This document shows, in pieces, positions 1 through 6,455 of a stretch of DNA of 14,533 nucleotides. A model generated the notes under the pieces. The model was given only the letters and a program-made list of their open reading frames with translations. It was not told where the DNA came from and made no database searches. Both the position numbers and the translations under genes were made by a program. Positions within the stretch are counted from its first letter, which is position 1. Each line of letters begins with the position of its first letter. The DNA is from JAVBMO01 sp031552355. Its GTDB lineage: Bacteria > Bacteroidota > Bacteroidia > Bacteroidales > P3. The stretch covers positions 1 through 14,533 of the forward strand of contig JAVBMO010000066.1 of NCBI GenBank assembly GCA_031552355.1. The letters run 5' to 3'.

Positions 1-230
1 ATATCATGAATATACAAGGTTGGCTAAGAGGAATACATCATCATTGTACCAAAGAAAGACTTCAGGGCTATCTTGATGAATACCATTTTAGGTATAATAG
101 GAGGAACAATATGGATACAATATTTGATGTACTCATAAAAAGATGGTTAAAAATGAGCCAATCAGGCTTAAACAAGGAAATTAAACAGTGTGGTCTAAGC
201 GATTATACCAATGAGAAGATTTGGAAATGA
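1..230 (+). pseudogene. IS1595/ISXO2-type transposase, C-terminal part only (cut by window edge)
   Basis: The reading frame is open from the window edge and ends in TGA at 228-230, so this is the 3' end of a gene whose start lies outside. The residues WLRGIHHHC, then LQGYLDEYHFRYNRR, are the typical end of the DDE domain in ISXO2-like (IS1595 family) transposases, where a short helix carries Tyr, Phe and Arg-Arg after the last catalytic acid. The Met at base 6 is internal, not a start. The catalytic DDE residues would lie upstream and cannot be judged, so the element may be intact or a remnant. No clear terminal inverted repeat is visible after the stop codon. Family assignment is from recognised motifs; completeness is unknown. 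Confidence 0.75.
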
Positions 231-244
231 AGAAATGTTTTTAA

Positions 245-317
245 TTTTCAAATTGTCGAATCGCCAAATTTTCAAATTAGTGTATCCGGCTGTTCGATTC
301 CTAATTCCTAATTCAGG
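245..317. repeat. AT-rich spacer with short direct repeats
   Basis: TTTTCAAATT occurs twice (245-254 and 269-278). Further right come three phased heptamers, ATTCCTA, ATTCCTA and ATTCAGG (297-317). The stretch lies between the transposase end and the promoter of the deaminase gene. Similar seven-base-phased spacers occur before other genes in this window (near 1739, 2719 and 7821). Confidence 0.6.
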
Positions 318-326
318 AAAAAGGGA

Positions 327-334
327 TAACTTTG
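327..334 (+). promoter_or_regulatory. Bacteroidota -7 promoter element (TAACTTTG) for the deaminase gene
   Basis: TAACTTTG fits the Bacteroidota sigma-ABfr -7 consensus TAnnTTTG exactly and is identical to the element before carA. A good -33 TTTG is not visible at the expected distance. Transcription would start near base 340. That puts the TTG at 332 upstream of the transcript and supports ATG 377 as the real start, with an untranslated leader of roughly 37 bases. Confidence 0.5.
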
Positions 335-376
335 GCAAAAGTTAAAGAGTATAAAACAATCCCTAATAATTGTCGA

Positions 377-1636
377 ATGAGTATTTTAATCAAAGAAGTT
401 CTTCTGAACAACGAAACTACAGACATTTATATAGACGGCAACCAAATCAAGACTATTGGCAAAAATTTGGCTGTCGCTGCCGATAAGGTAATTTCGGGCA
501 AAAACAAAGCTGCCATTCCCGGATTTATAAATGGGCACGGACATGCTGCCATGACCCTTTTCCGTGGCTTTGGCGACGATATGCCTTTGGAAAGTTGGTT
601 GCAGGAAAAAATCTGGCCACAAGAAGCCAAGCTGACCGAAGAAGACGTATATTGGGGCTCAAAATTGGCCTGTTTGGAAATGATTAAAAGCGGTACGACT
701 TGTTTCAACGATATGTATTGGTTTTTTGAGGCCACAGTAAAGGCCGTGGAAGAAATGGGCATACGCGCTTTTTTGTCGCAAGCCGTCATAGACCTTTTCG
801 ATGAAAAGAAAACCAAACAAATCCAGATAGACATTCCCAAATGGCACGAAATTGCCCAAAAGTGGAACAACAGAATCGAATTTACATTGGGTTTGCATTC
901 CATCTACACCGTTTCTGCCGAAACATTCAAGTGGAGCCACGAATACGCCAAAGCAAACAATCTTCTTATCCACATGCACATTGCCGAAACTCAAACGGAA
1001 TACGATAATTCCATCAAAAATTTTGGCTTAAGCCCTGTACAATACTTGAACAAACTGGGTGTATTGTCGCCCAATCTGATTGTTGTCCATTGCCTTTGGG
1101 TCGATGAAACGGATATTCAACTTTTGGCCGATAATGGGGTAAAAGTGATACATAATCCGGCGTCGAATCTGAAATTGTCGTCGGGTTACCAATTCCGGTA
1201 CGAAGAAATGAAAAAAGCCGGATTGACGATAGGCTTGGGAACCGACGGCTGTGCGTCGTCTAACAATTTGGATATGCTGGAAGCTGCAAAGCTGGCTTCC
1301 TTATTGCAAAAAGCTTGGCGTTTTGACCCAACCGCCATGCCTGCCGAAGAAGCTTTTTACTGTGCCACGGAAGCCGGCGGCGAAGTGTTCAACAAAAAAA
1401 CAGGGAAAATTCAGGAAGGCTATTTGGCCGACTTGTGTTTGGTGGATTTAAAACAGCCTACACTTGTGCCGAATTTCAATTTAACATCAAACTTGGTGTA
1501 TTCTGCGAATGGAAGCTGTGTGGATACCGTAATCTGCGATGGAAAAATGGTGATGGAAAACAAATATGTTTCCGGCGAAGAAGAAATTATAGAAAATGCT
1601 TCCAAAGCAGCCAGCAACTTGGTTGCAAGAACATAA
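377..1636 (+). CDS. mtaD: 5-methylthioadenosine / S-adenosylhomocysteine deaminase (amidohydrolase)
   Basis: A 419-residue metal-dependent hydrolase of the amidohydrolase superfamily that deaminates adenosine-type nucleosides (MTA, SAH, possibly adenosine) to the inosine forms in the cytoplasm. Visible motifs, numbered from ATG 377: the metal site HGH (His54, His56), HMHIAET with metal His201 and catalytic Glu204 (HxxE), His238 in VVHC, HNP at 259, and GTDG with metal Asp290. All key residues of the family are present. The frame can be opened to TTG 332, but that lies inside a promoter element, and the 15 added residues do not look like the family. The purine nucleoside phosphorylase two genes downstream could use its product. 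The exact substrate cannot be read from the sequence; related enzymes (SsnA, guanine deaminase) are less likely given the motif set. Confidence 0.88.
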   Translation: MSILIKEVLLNNETTDIYIDGNQIKTIGKNLAVAADKVISGKNKAAIPGFINGHGHAAMTLFRGFGDDMPLESWLQEKIWPQEAKLTEEDVYWGSKLACLEMIKSGTTCFNDMYWFFEATVKAVEEMGIRAFLSQAVIDLFDEKKTKQIQIDIPKWHEIAQKWNNRIEFTLGLHSIYTVSAETFKWSHEYAKANNLLIHMHIAETQTEYDNSIKNFGLSPVQYLNKLGVLSPNLIVVHCLWVDETDIQLLADNGVKVIHNPASNLKLSSGYQFRYEEMKKAGLTIGLGTDGCASSNNLDMLEAAKLASLLQKAWRFDPTAMPAEEAFYCATEAGGEVFNKKTGKIQEGYLADLCLVDLKQPTLVPNFNLTSNLVYSANGSCVDTVICDGKMVMENKYVSGEEEIIENASKAASNLVART

Positions 1637-1663
1637 GATTTCTTTAATAGGCACAGAACTATT

Positions 1664-1726
1664 TACCACATAGACACAATAGATACACATAGCGTTCTAT
1701 GATTTCTATGTGCCTATATGTGGTTT
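1664..1726. repeat. Nested inverted repeat (ACCACATA / CACATAG type)
   Basis: Outer arms ACCACATA (1665-1672) and TATGTGGT (1717-1724) enclose inner arms CACATAG (1686-1692) and CTATGTG (1706-1712). The spacers between arms differ in length (13 and 4 bases), so a full hairpin would carry an asymmetric internal loop. I recognise the CACATAG/CTATGTG theme as a dispersed intergenic repeat in Bacteroidota genomes; that is recall, not a search. No T tract follows, so it is a poor terminator. Confidence 0.65.
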
Positions 1727-1738
1727 ACCATCTGTTCA

Positions 1739-1761
1739 ATTCAAAATTCAGGAAAATCCTG
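1739..1761. repeat. Phased heptamers plus small hairpin
   Basis: ATTCAAA and ATTCAGG lie in seven-base phase (1739-1752). They run into a perfect small hairpin, CAGGA-AAA-TCCTG (1749-1761). It sits in the 241-base gap between the deaminase and mscS genes. The function is unknown. The same ATTCAGG ending is seen at 311-317. Confidence 0.4.
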
Positions 1762-1877
1762 TCTAAATAGAACGCATGTTTAAAATTTCAACAGTTACGC
1801 AACAACGAGGAACTTTTCTCAATTTTTTTTTGTCTTTAATGCTGTAAAACATTAAAAATTTAATTCAAAAAAATAAA

Positions 1878-2705
1878 ATGGATACAGAGATTTTGACAAA
1901 ACTGTTGGATAAAGCTACAGACTGGGTGATTCAATCGGGCGGAAAGCTTTTAATAGCCATACTTGTCCTTTGGATAGGCTGGTATGTCATTAAATTCATC
2001 CGAAAAATGTTTGCTAAGGCGTTGGCAAAACGTGAAATAGACGCCTCTTTACGAGGTTTCTTCATTACAGCCATAGATGCTGTACTCAAAGTCCTGTTAA
2101 TTATTACTGCCATGTCGATGGTGGGAATCGAAGTAACTTCATTCATTGCCATTTTGGGAGCTGCCGGTTTGGCTGTGGGGATTGCTTTGCAAGGAACATT
2201 ACAAAATTTTGCCGGTGGCGTCATTATCTTATTGTTACGGCCTTATAAAGTTGGCGATTATATTGAAACTGGTTCTTTTTCCGGTTCCGTAAAACACATT
2301 CAGATATTCCACACTTTGCTTACCACTCCCGACAATAAACAAATTATTATTCCCAATAGCGAATTGGCTACAAAATCGTTAATCAATTATACAAAACAAG
2401 ATACTCGCCGTGTGGATTTTCATGTGGAAATTGCTTATGGCGAACCTGTGGAAAAAACCCGTGAATTGTTGCTTAACCTGGCAACGTCCGAAGCTTTGGT
2501 AATTCAAGAAGAAGCTTTGAAACCTGTTGCGGTTACCACCTCTGTTTCGGATAATTCCGTAACTTTGTCGTTGCGCGTTTGGACTAAAACGGAAAATTAT
2601 TGGGATGTAGATGCTTTTTTGAGGGAAAATATCTACAAAGAATTGATTGCAAATAATATTCAACGTCCATCGCCACAATTGCAAGTAAGCATGGCAAACA
2701 AATAA
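1878..2705 (+). CDS. mscS: Small-conductance mechanosensitive channel, MscS family
   Basis: An inner-membrane channel that opens when membrane tension rises and releases solutes during osmotic downshock; MscS proteins work as heptamers. The 275 residues are close to the length of E. coli MscS. Three membrane segments are visible: about residues 23-41, 66-84, and the pore-lining third helix about 88-119, rich in Gly and Ala (GAAGLAVGIALQGTLQNFAGG). The signature RPYKVGDYIE follows at 121-130 and begins the cytoplasmic beta domain, with PNSEL at about 159-163. The start is ATG with no Shine-Dalgarno sequence, as is normal in this phylum. The gap to pnp is only 49 bases and to the protease gene after it 29, so the three are probably one transcript. 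Its tie to purine salvage seems to be one of position only. Confidence 0.93.
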   Translation: MDTEILTKLLDKATDWVIQSGGKLLIAILVLWIGWYVIKFIRKMFAKALAKREIDASLRGFFITAIDAVLKVLLIITAMSMVGIEVTSFIAILGAAGLAVGIALQGTLQNFAGGVIILLLRPYKVGDYIETGSFSGSVKHIQIFHTLLTTPDNKQIIIPNSELATKSLINYTKQDTRRVDFHVEIAYGEPVEKTRELLLNLATSEALVIQEEALKPVAVTTSVSDNSVTLSLRVWTKTENYWDVDAFLRENIYKELIANNIQRPSPQLQVSMANK

Positions 2706-2718
2706 CCCATGCGCTTTA

Positions 2719-2752
2719 ATTCTTCGTTATTAATTTTTCATTATTAATTAAA
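2719..2752. repeat. 14-base (2 x 7) phased AT-rich repeat before pnp
   Basis: ATTCTTCGTTATTA (2719-2732) is followed directly by ATTTTTCATTATTA (2733-2746) and a partial third unit ATTAAA. The units match at 12 of 14 positions. The repeat fills nearly all of the gap between mscS and pnp and ends right at the GTG start. Confidence 0.55.
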
Positions 2753-2754
2753 TT

Positions 2755-3582
2755 GTGGATTCACGTATAGAAAAATTTAAGGAAACAGCCTCTTTTATCT
2801 TTAAGATTATTGGCGAAAAACCCGATGTGGGAATTGTTTTGGGAAGCGGTTTGGGAAAACTTGCCGATAAGATTCAAAACCCAATAACCATTCCATATTC
2901 CACCATTCCGAATTTTGTAAATTCAACGGCAATGGGGCATAAAGGCAATCTTATTTTTGGCATTTTGGGCGGGAAAAAGGTGCTGGCCATGCAAGGCCGT
3001 TTTCATTATTACGAAGGCTATGGAATGGATCAGGTAACGTTTCCCATACGTGTAATGCATTATTTGGGTGTAAAAACCCTTTTTGTTTCCAATGCCGCCG
3101 GAGGCGTTAATTACAATTTGAAGGTTGGCGATTTAATGATAATCAGTGACCATATTAATTTATTGCCCAATCCTTTGGTTGGAAAAAATATAGAAGAAAT
3201 AGGCCCACGCTTTTTGGATATGACCCGGACTTACGACCGTGAAATCATTCGCTTGGCGGAAGAAATAGCTGAAAAAGAAAATATTTCTTTGAAAAAAGGC
3301 GTGTATTTGGCCGGCACCGGGCCAACATTTGAAACGCCTGCCGAATATGCTTTTTTCAGAACCATTGGCGCCGATGCCGTGGGAATGTCCACCGTTCCGG
3401 AAGTTATTGTGGGTAGGCATTGTGGAATGAAGATTTTCGGCATGTCGGTAATTTCCAACGAAGCTTATGAATTTGCCGACGATTTCGTAAATGACGGAAA
3501 CGACGTTATTGTTGCGGCCGACAAAGCTGCAGATAAAATGTCTCTGTTGTTTGAGAAAATTATAGAAAAACTGAACTTTTAA
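2755..3582 (+). CDS. punA: Purine nucleoside phosphorylase, class I (trimeric type)
   Basis: Cleaves inosine, guanosine or related 6-oxopurine nucleosides with phosphate to the free base and ribose 1-phosphate in the cytoplasm. The 275 residues show the full signature set: phosphate-binding LGSGLG (Ser31), GHKG at 61-64, QGRFHYYEGY (Arg82, His84), SNAAGGVN (112-119), FETPAE with Glu193, VGMSTVPEVIVGRHCG (209-224) and ISNEA with Asn235. Glu193 and Asn235 match the human PNP residues Glu201 and Asn243 that select 6-oxopurines, so adenosine itself is unlikely to be a good substrate. This fits a path in which the upstream deaminase first converts adenosine-type nucleosides. The start is GTG; the next in-frame Met is residue 60 and would remove the phosphate site, so GTG is required. 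MTA phosphorylase is the main alternative in this superfamily. Confidence 0.9.
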   Translation: MDSRIEKFKETASFIFKIIGEKPDVGIVLGSGLGKLADKIQNPITIPYSTIPNFVNSTAMGHKGNLIFGILGGKKVLAMQGRFHYYEGYGMDQVTFPIRVMHYLGVKTLFVSNAAGGVNYNLKVGDLMIISDHINLLPNPLVGKNIEEIGPRFLDMTRTYDREIIRLAEEIAEKENISLKKGVYLAGTGPTFETPAEYAFFRTIGADAVGMSTVPEVIVGRHCGMKIFGMSVISNEAYEFADDFVNDGNDVIVAADKAADKMSLLFEKIIEKLNF

Positions 3583-3611
3583 TTAATTACAAATTATAAA
3601 CAAAACAAAAA

Positions 3612-4469
3612 ATGAAAAAAAGTACTCTTGTCCTAGGTATTGCTTTGTGCTGTATGGCTTTTATTTCACAGGCACAATTCAAAATCAATCAAAAAACTAT
3701 TGATGCGGCAGCAAAAACCGCAAAAGCTGCGACCGTTAGTGATGCAGAAGTAATTGGCTATGCCAAAGAATACATCGACTGGATGGATAAAAACAATCCG
3801 GTTTGCAAAAACGATAAATATTCAAAACGTTTGGAAAAACTATCTGCCGGTTTGGAAAACCATGACGGTTTAAAATTAAATTTCAAAGCCTACAAAGTAG
3901 TCGATGTGAATGCCTTTGCTTGTGCTGATGGAAGTATCCGCGTTTTTGCAGGCTTAATGGATATTATGACCGATGAAGAAATTTTGGGCGTTATTGGACA
4001 TGAAATAGGCCATGTAAAAAACAACGATATAAAAGATGCTTTCAGAACAGCCTTATTGACTTCGGCATTGAGAGATGCTGCTGCTTCGCAAGGGGGAGCT
4101 GCCGCCACTTTGAGCGATTCTCAATTGGGCTCTTTAGGCGAAGCGTTGACAAATGCTCAATTTTCGCAAAAGCAAGAAAAGAAAGCCGATGAATATGGTT
4201 ATAATTTTTTGAAAGGTTGTGGGAAAAATCCTTGGGCTATGTCTCTGGCTTTTGAACGTTTGAACCAATTGGAAAAAGAATATGGTGCGGATAAATCAGG
4301 GAAAATGGATCGATTGATGTCCACCCACCCTGACACTGAAAAACGTGCTAAAACCATGGCAGAAAAAGCAACAAAAGATGGTTTTGCCCGTCCTGAAAAC
4401 AAAATGCCTGTGGAAGAAAACGCACAACCTGCAGCGCAAAAAAGCAATAAATCTACTAAGAAAAAATAA
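3612..4469 (+). CDS. Secreted M48-family zinc metalloprotease
   Basis: A 285-residue zinc protease of the M48 (Ste24/HtpX/LoiP-like) family, probably in the periplasm, where relatives degrade damaged or misfolded envelope proteins. An N-terminal signal peptide is clear: Lys-Lys, a hydrophobic core, then SQAQ with likely cleavage near residue 21. The C-C at 13-14 is not in a proper lipobox. The zinc site is HEIGH (His130, Glu131, His134), and the third ligand is Glu189 in the EKKADEYG motif. The C-terminal end, about 30 residues, is rich in Lys, Gln, Ala and Ser and looks disordered. It has no transmembrane segments besides the signal, unlike HtpX. It is the last gene of the mscS-pnp run and is followed by a strong terminator. 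The natural substrate is unknown. Confidence 0.87.
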   Translation: MKKSTLVLGIALCCMAFISQAQFKINQKTIDAAAKTAKAATVSDAEVIGYAKEYIDWMDKNNPVCKNDKYSKRLEKLSAGLENHDGLKLNFKAYKVVDVNAFACADGSIRVFAGLMDIMTDEEILGVIGHEIGHVKNNDIKDAFRTALLTSALRDAAASQGGAAATLSDSQLGSLGEALTNAQFSQKQEKKADEYGYNFLKGCGKNPWAMSLAFERLNQLEKEYGADKSGKMDRLMSTHPDTEKRAKTMAEKATKDGFARPENKMPVEENAQPAAQKSNKSTKKK

Positions 4470-4494
4470 GTTGTTGAGAGGTTATGAGGTAGAG

Positions 4495-4527
4495 CCGGAT
4501 TTCGTTATTCTGAAGTCCGGTTTTTTT
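4495..4527 (+). terminator. Intrinsic terminator after the protease gene
   Basis: A ten-pair stem, CCGGATTTCG (4495-4504) with TGAAGTCCGG (4511-4520), holds two G-U pairs and a six-base loop TTATTC. Seven T follow at 4521-4527. It is directed to the + strand only; the other side has no T run. The last two T bases overlap the stop codon (TTA at 4526-4528) of the convergent gene. Confidence 0.9.
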
Positions 4528-5584
4528 ATTTCCAAAATTCACACAACTTTTTTGAGGCTTCTTTTATTTGCTCCCGAGCGCTATTGTTCAAGGATTCAAA
4601 TAATTCAATTTCTATTTCGGGAAGCCCTTTTTTAAGGTTCTTTTTCCATCCGCCGACAACTTCTCCATTCAATATTATAGCCGGTTTGAAAATTCCATTT
4701 GAAACAATTATCCGCTTTTGATTTTCCGGCGAAAGTACATCTGTGCGGTCTTTGTAACTGATAATGTATTCATCGAAAGCTGGCAAAAAATGTATAGAAT
4801 CCTGAGGGATTGCTGCCTGTAAGTTGGCATTGAACCAATAGGTTTTGTTATGGATGGTTTCGGAAATTATATAAGCAGTATTCATTTCAATGGTTTTCTT
4901 GGCATCTGTTTTGGTTAAACCCGACCACCAAACAAAATCGTCGATAGTGGCAGGGCCATGACTCAAAAAATACTTTTTCCCCAGCATAGCCAAAGATTCC
5001 TCACGTGAAAAAACAGGCGTAGATGCCACACGTTCGTCCAACAAAGCATAGGTTTGTTTTTTCCCTTTCAGGGTTCCACTGCAAACAAGTGCATCCAATT
5101 CGGCTCGAAACATAATATGGGTAATTTGCCAATTGTTGGTTTCAATACCTTGGCTTGCCAATTCTATTTGAATTTCCTCCCGGGTTAAATGGCCTTTCTT
5201 TTGTAAGATATTTTCTATTAAAAGGTTGGTTTTCGCAAAAATTTCTTCAGTTAATCCTAAATTCCTGTCTCGAGATTGTACAGAAGATTTGATTTTAGGA
5301 GCTGTAAGCGCCAGCATCCAGCGGATGTCTTCTGCCGCAACCAAATGCCATGTGGGGCGCAATATGTGAGTTCTTAGTATTTCCCCTTTGTTAAAGGCTG
5401 TTTCTATATCTTTTTCCAGTGCATTGGGCATCCTAATACCAACAGCACATTTCGACATATTGTAATCTTGTGCTTGAATAGCACCCATTCTGCTCACAAC
5501 CTCTTTGGCATCTTTACATTGAACAGGGAAAAGGGATTGCGCAGCAAGGCGTAAACCTGTAATTGAATCTTGTTGGGATTTCAT
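4526..5584 (-). CDS. AlkZ-like winged-helix DNA-binding protein (HTH_42 family), putative DNA glycosylase
   Basis: A 352-residue member of the winged-helix family PF06224 (HTH_42), which holds the DNA glycosylases AlkZ and AlkX/YcaQ. These remove bulky alkylated bases and unhook interstrand crosslinks. Recognised blocks: SRMGAIQAQDYNMSK (31-45), EILRTHILRPTWHLVAAEDIRWML (68-91), and near the end LPAFDEYIISYKDR and NGIFKPAIILNGEVVGGWKK. The Gln37-Ala38-Gln39 motif matches the catalytic Gln-x-Gln pair reported for AlkZ, rather than the Gln-x-Asp of the YcaQ branch. The family is certain; glycosylase activity is inferred. It starts with ATG without a Shine-Dalgarno sequence, 98 bases after the lipoprotein gene on the same strand, so co-transcription is possible but not shown. 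No biosynthetic or resistance genes lie nearby, so a housekeeping repair role is more likely than self-protection from a genotoxin. Confidence 0.85.
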   Translation of the reverse strand: MKSQQDSITGLRLAAQSLFPVQCKDAKEVVSRMGAIQAQDYNMSKCAVGIRMPNALEKDIETAFNKGEILRTHILRPTWHLVAAEDIRWMLALTAPKIKSSVQSRDRNLGLTEEIFAKTNLLIENILQKKGHLTREEIQIELASQGIETNNWQITHIMFRAELDALVCSGTLKGKKQTYALLDERVASTPVFSREESLAMLGKKYFLSHGPATIDDFVWWSGLTKTDAKKTIEMNTAYIISETIHNKTYWFNANLQAAIPQDSIHFLPAFDEYIISYKDRTDVLSPENQKRIIVSNGIFKPAIILNGEVVGGWKKNLKKGLPEIEIELFESLNNSAREQIKEASKKLCEFWK

Positions 5585-5682
5585 GGAGGCTTTAGAATCT
5601 TTAAGAAAATAAAATTGTATAACGGCTAAATATGTTTAGGTTTAATATGCTTGTTTTCAGTAGCCATGTCACGATATAATAT

Positions 5683-6414
5683 CTATTGTTTCTTGTCGGA
5701 GTTAATATATTTTACAATTCCAGTTAAGTCTGAATAGGGGATAGTATAGGCTGGTAATCCGGCTATTCTACAAGCCACCTCATAAAGATTGAAATAAAAA
5801 CGAACGCCTTTATCTGTAAACTCAAATTGTTGAGGTAATATAAATTGGCTATTTTCAAACATAAAACAATCTTGACTATTGAGTGTGGCTGTGTCTGCAA
5901 TACTGTGTTCCTTTCTAAATTGTTTTTCGGACAAGGCCAAAAGTTTTTCTCTGTCAATAATTAGTGAATCCAAGGTAATTCGTTTTCCATTTGTTTTGTC
6001 AAATGAATGAGTGTATTCACCAAAACTTGCATTAGCGCCACCTGTGTAAATGTAATAAGAATACGTAACCGATACGATTTGTGGATTTTGATAATAACGC
6101 TCAGCTTTAAAAAGAAATTCACAAGCCCTATTTTTTTCATTATCTTCAAAGCAAGATTGTTCACCGTTTTTCTTTGCTTCATTCCAACCTGTTGTGTCAT
6201 CAGAAACAAAATTTTTGAAGACTTCAGACATAGCAGTTATACGAGATTCATCAAAAGATTTTTTAAGTTCTTCGTTGCAACTCTTTAATGTGTAGTAACT
6301 ACAAGAAGAATCAGCAAAAGGTACTTTTTCCAAAATAATTTCTTTGTTTTTAGGGCAAGAACAAGATGTGATGAACAGGAGTGTTGCTCCTAAAATGAAT
6401 GAGAACTGTTTCAT
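5683..6414 (-). CDS. DUF3298-type (RsiV-like) lipoprotein
   Basis: A 243-residue predicted lipoprotein. The signal peptide ends in a lipobox Ile-Thr-Ser-Cys with the lipidated residue at Cys18; another Cys is at 20. No acidic surface-export signal follows the Cys, so the protein probably faces the periplasm. The middle (about 112-135) has the pattern VSVTYSYYIYTGGANASFGE, and the C-terminal part (about 190-235) has FILPQQFEFTDKGVRFYFN and YEVA...PYSDL. Together these are the marks of the DUF4163/DUF3298 pair, also seen in the extracytoplasmic part of anti-sigma factor RsiV and in other envelope proteins. No membrane helix or sigma-binding domain is present, so this is not an anti-sigma factor. 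It lies 41 bases after the MurL-like gene on the same strand, probably in one transcript, which hints at an envelope role. The molecular function is unknown. Confidence 0.75.
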   Translation of the reverse strand: MKQFSFILGATLLFITSCSCPKNKEIILEKVPFADSSCSYYTLKSCNEELKKSFDESRITAMSEVFKNFVSDDTTGWNEAKKNGEQSCFEDNEKNRACEFLFKAERYYQNPQIVSVTYSYYIYTGGANASFGEYTHSFDKTNGKRITLDSLIIDREKLLALSEKQFRKEHSIADTATLNSQDCFMFENSQFILPQQFEFTDKGVRFYFNLYEVACRIAGLPAYTIPYSDLTGIVKYINSDKKQ

Positions 6415-6455
6415 AATGATTTTGTTTATAATGTTAAATTTGTTCGTTGGAGAGT

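Noticed and set aside
427..994. Overlapping - strand frames (158 and 111 residues) inside the deaminase gene
   Set aside because: They are shadows of a gene with a full catalytic motif set.
4345..4635. A 96-residue + strand frame over the end of the protease gene and the terminator
   Set aside because: It overlaps the M48 gene in another frame, reads through the strong terminator and has no family-like features.
4526..5584. AlkZ-like gene as part of a genotoxin self-resistance cluster
   Set aside because: Neighbours are a lipoprotein, a MurL-like enzyme and a protease; no biosynthetic genes are visible in the window.
6007..6288. A 93-residue + strand frame inside the lipoprotein gene
   Set aside because: It is antisense to a gene with a clear lipobox and domain pattern; the composition is that of a shadow frame.
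5683..6414. Lipoprotein as an RsiV-like anti-sigma factor for the ECF sigma gene
   Set aside because: It has no sigma-binding N-terminal domain or transmembrane helix and is not adjacent to the sigma gene.
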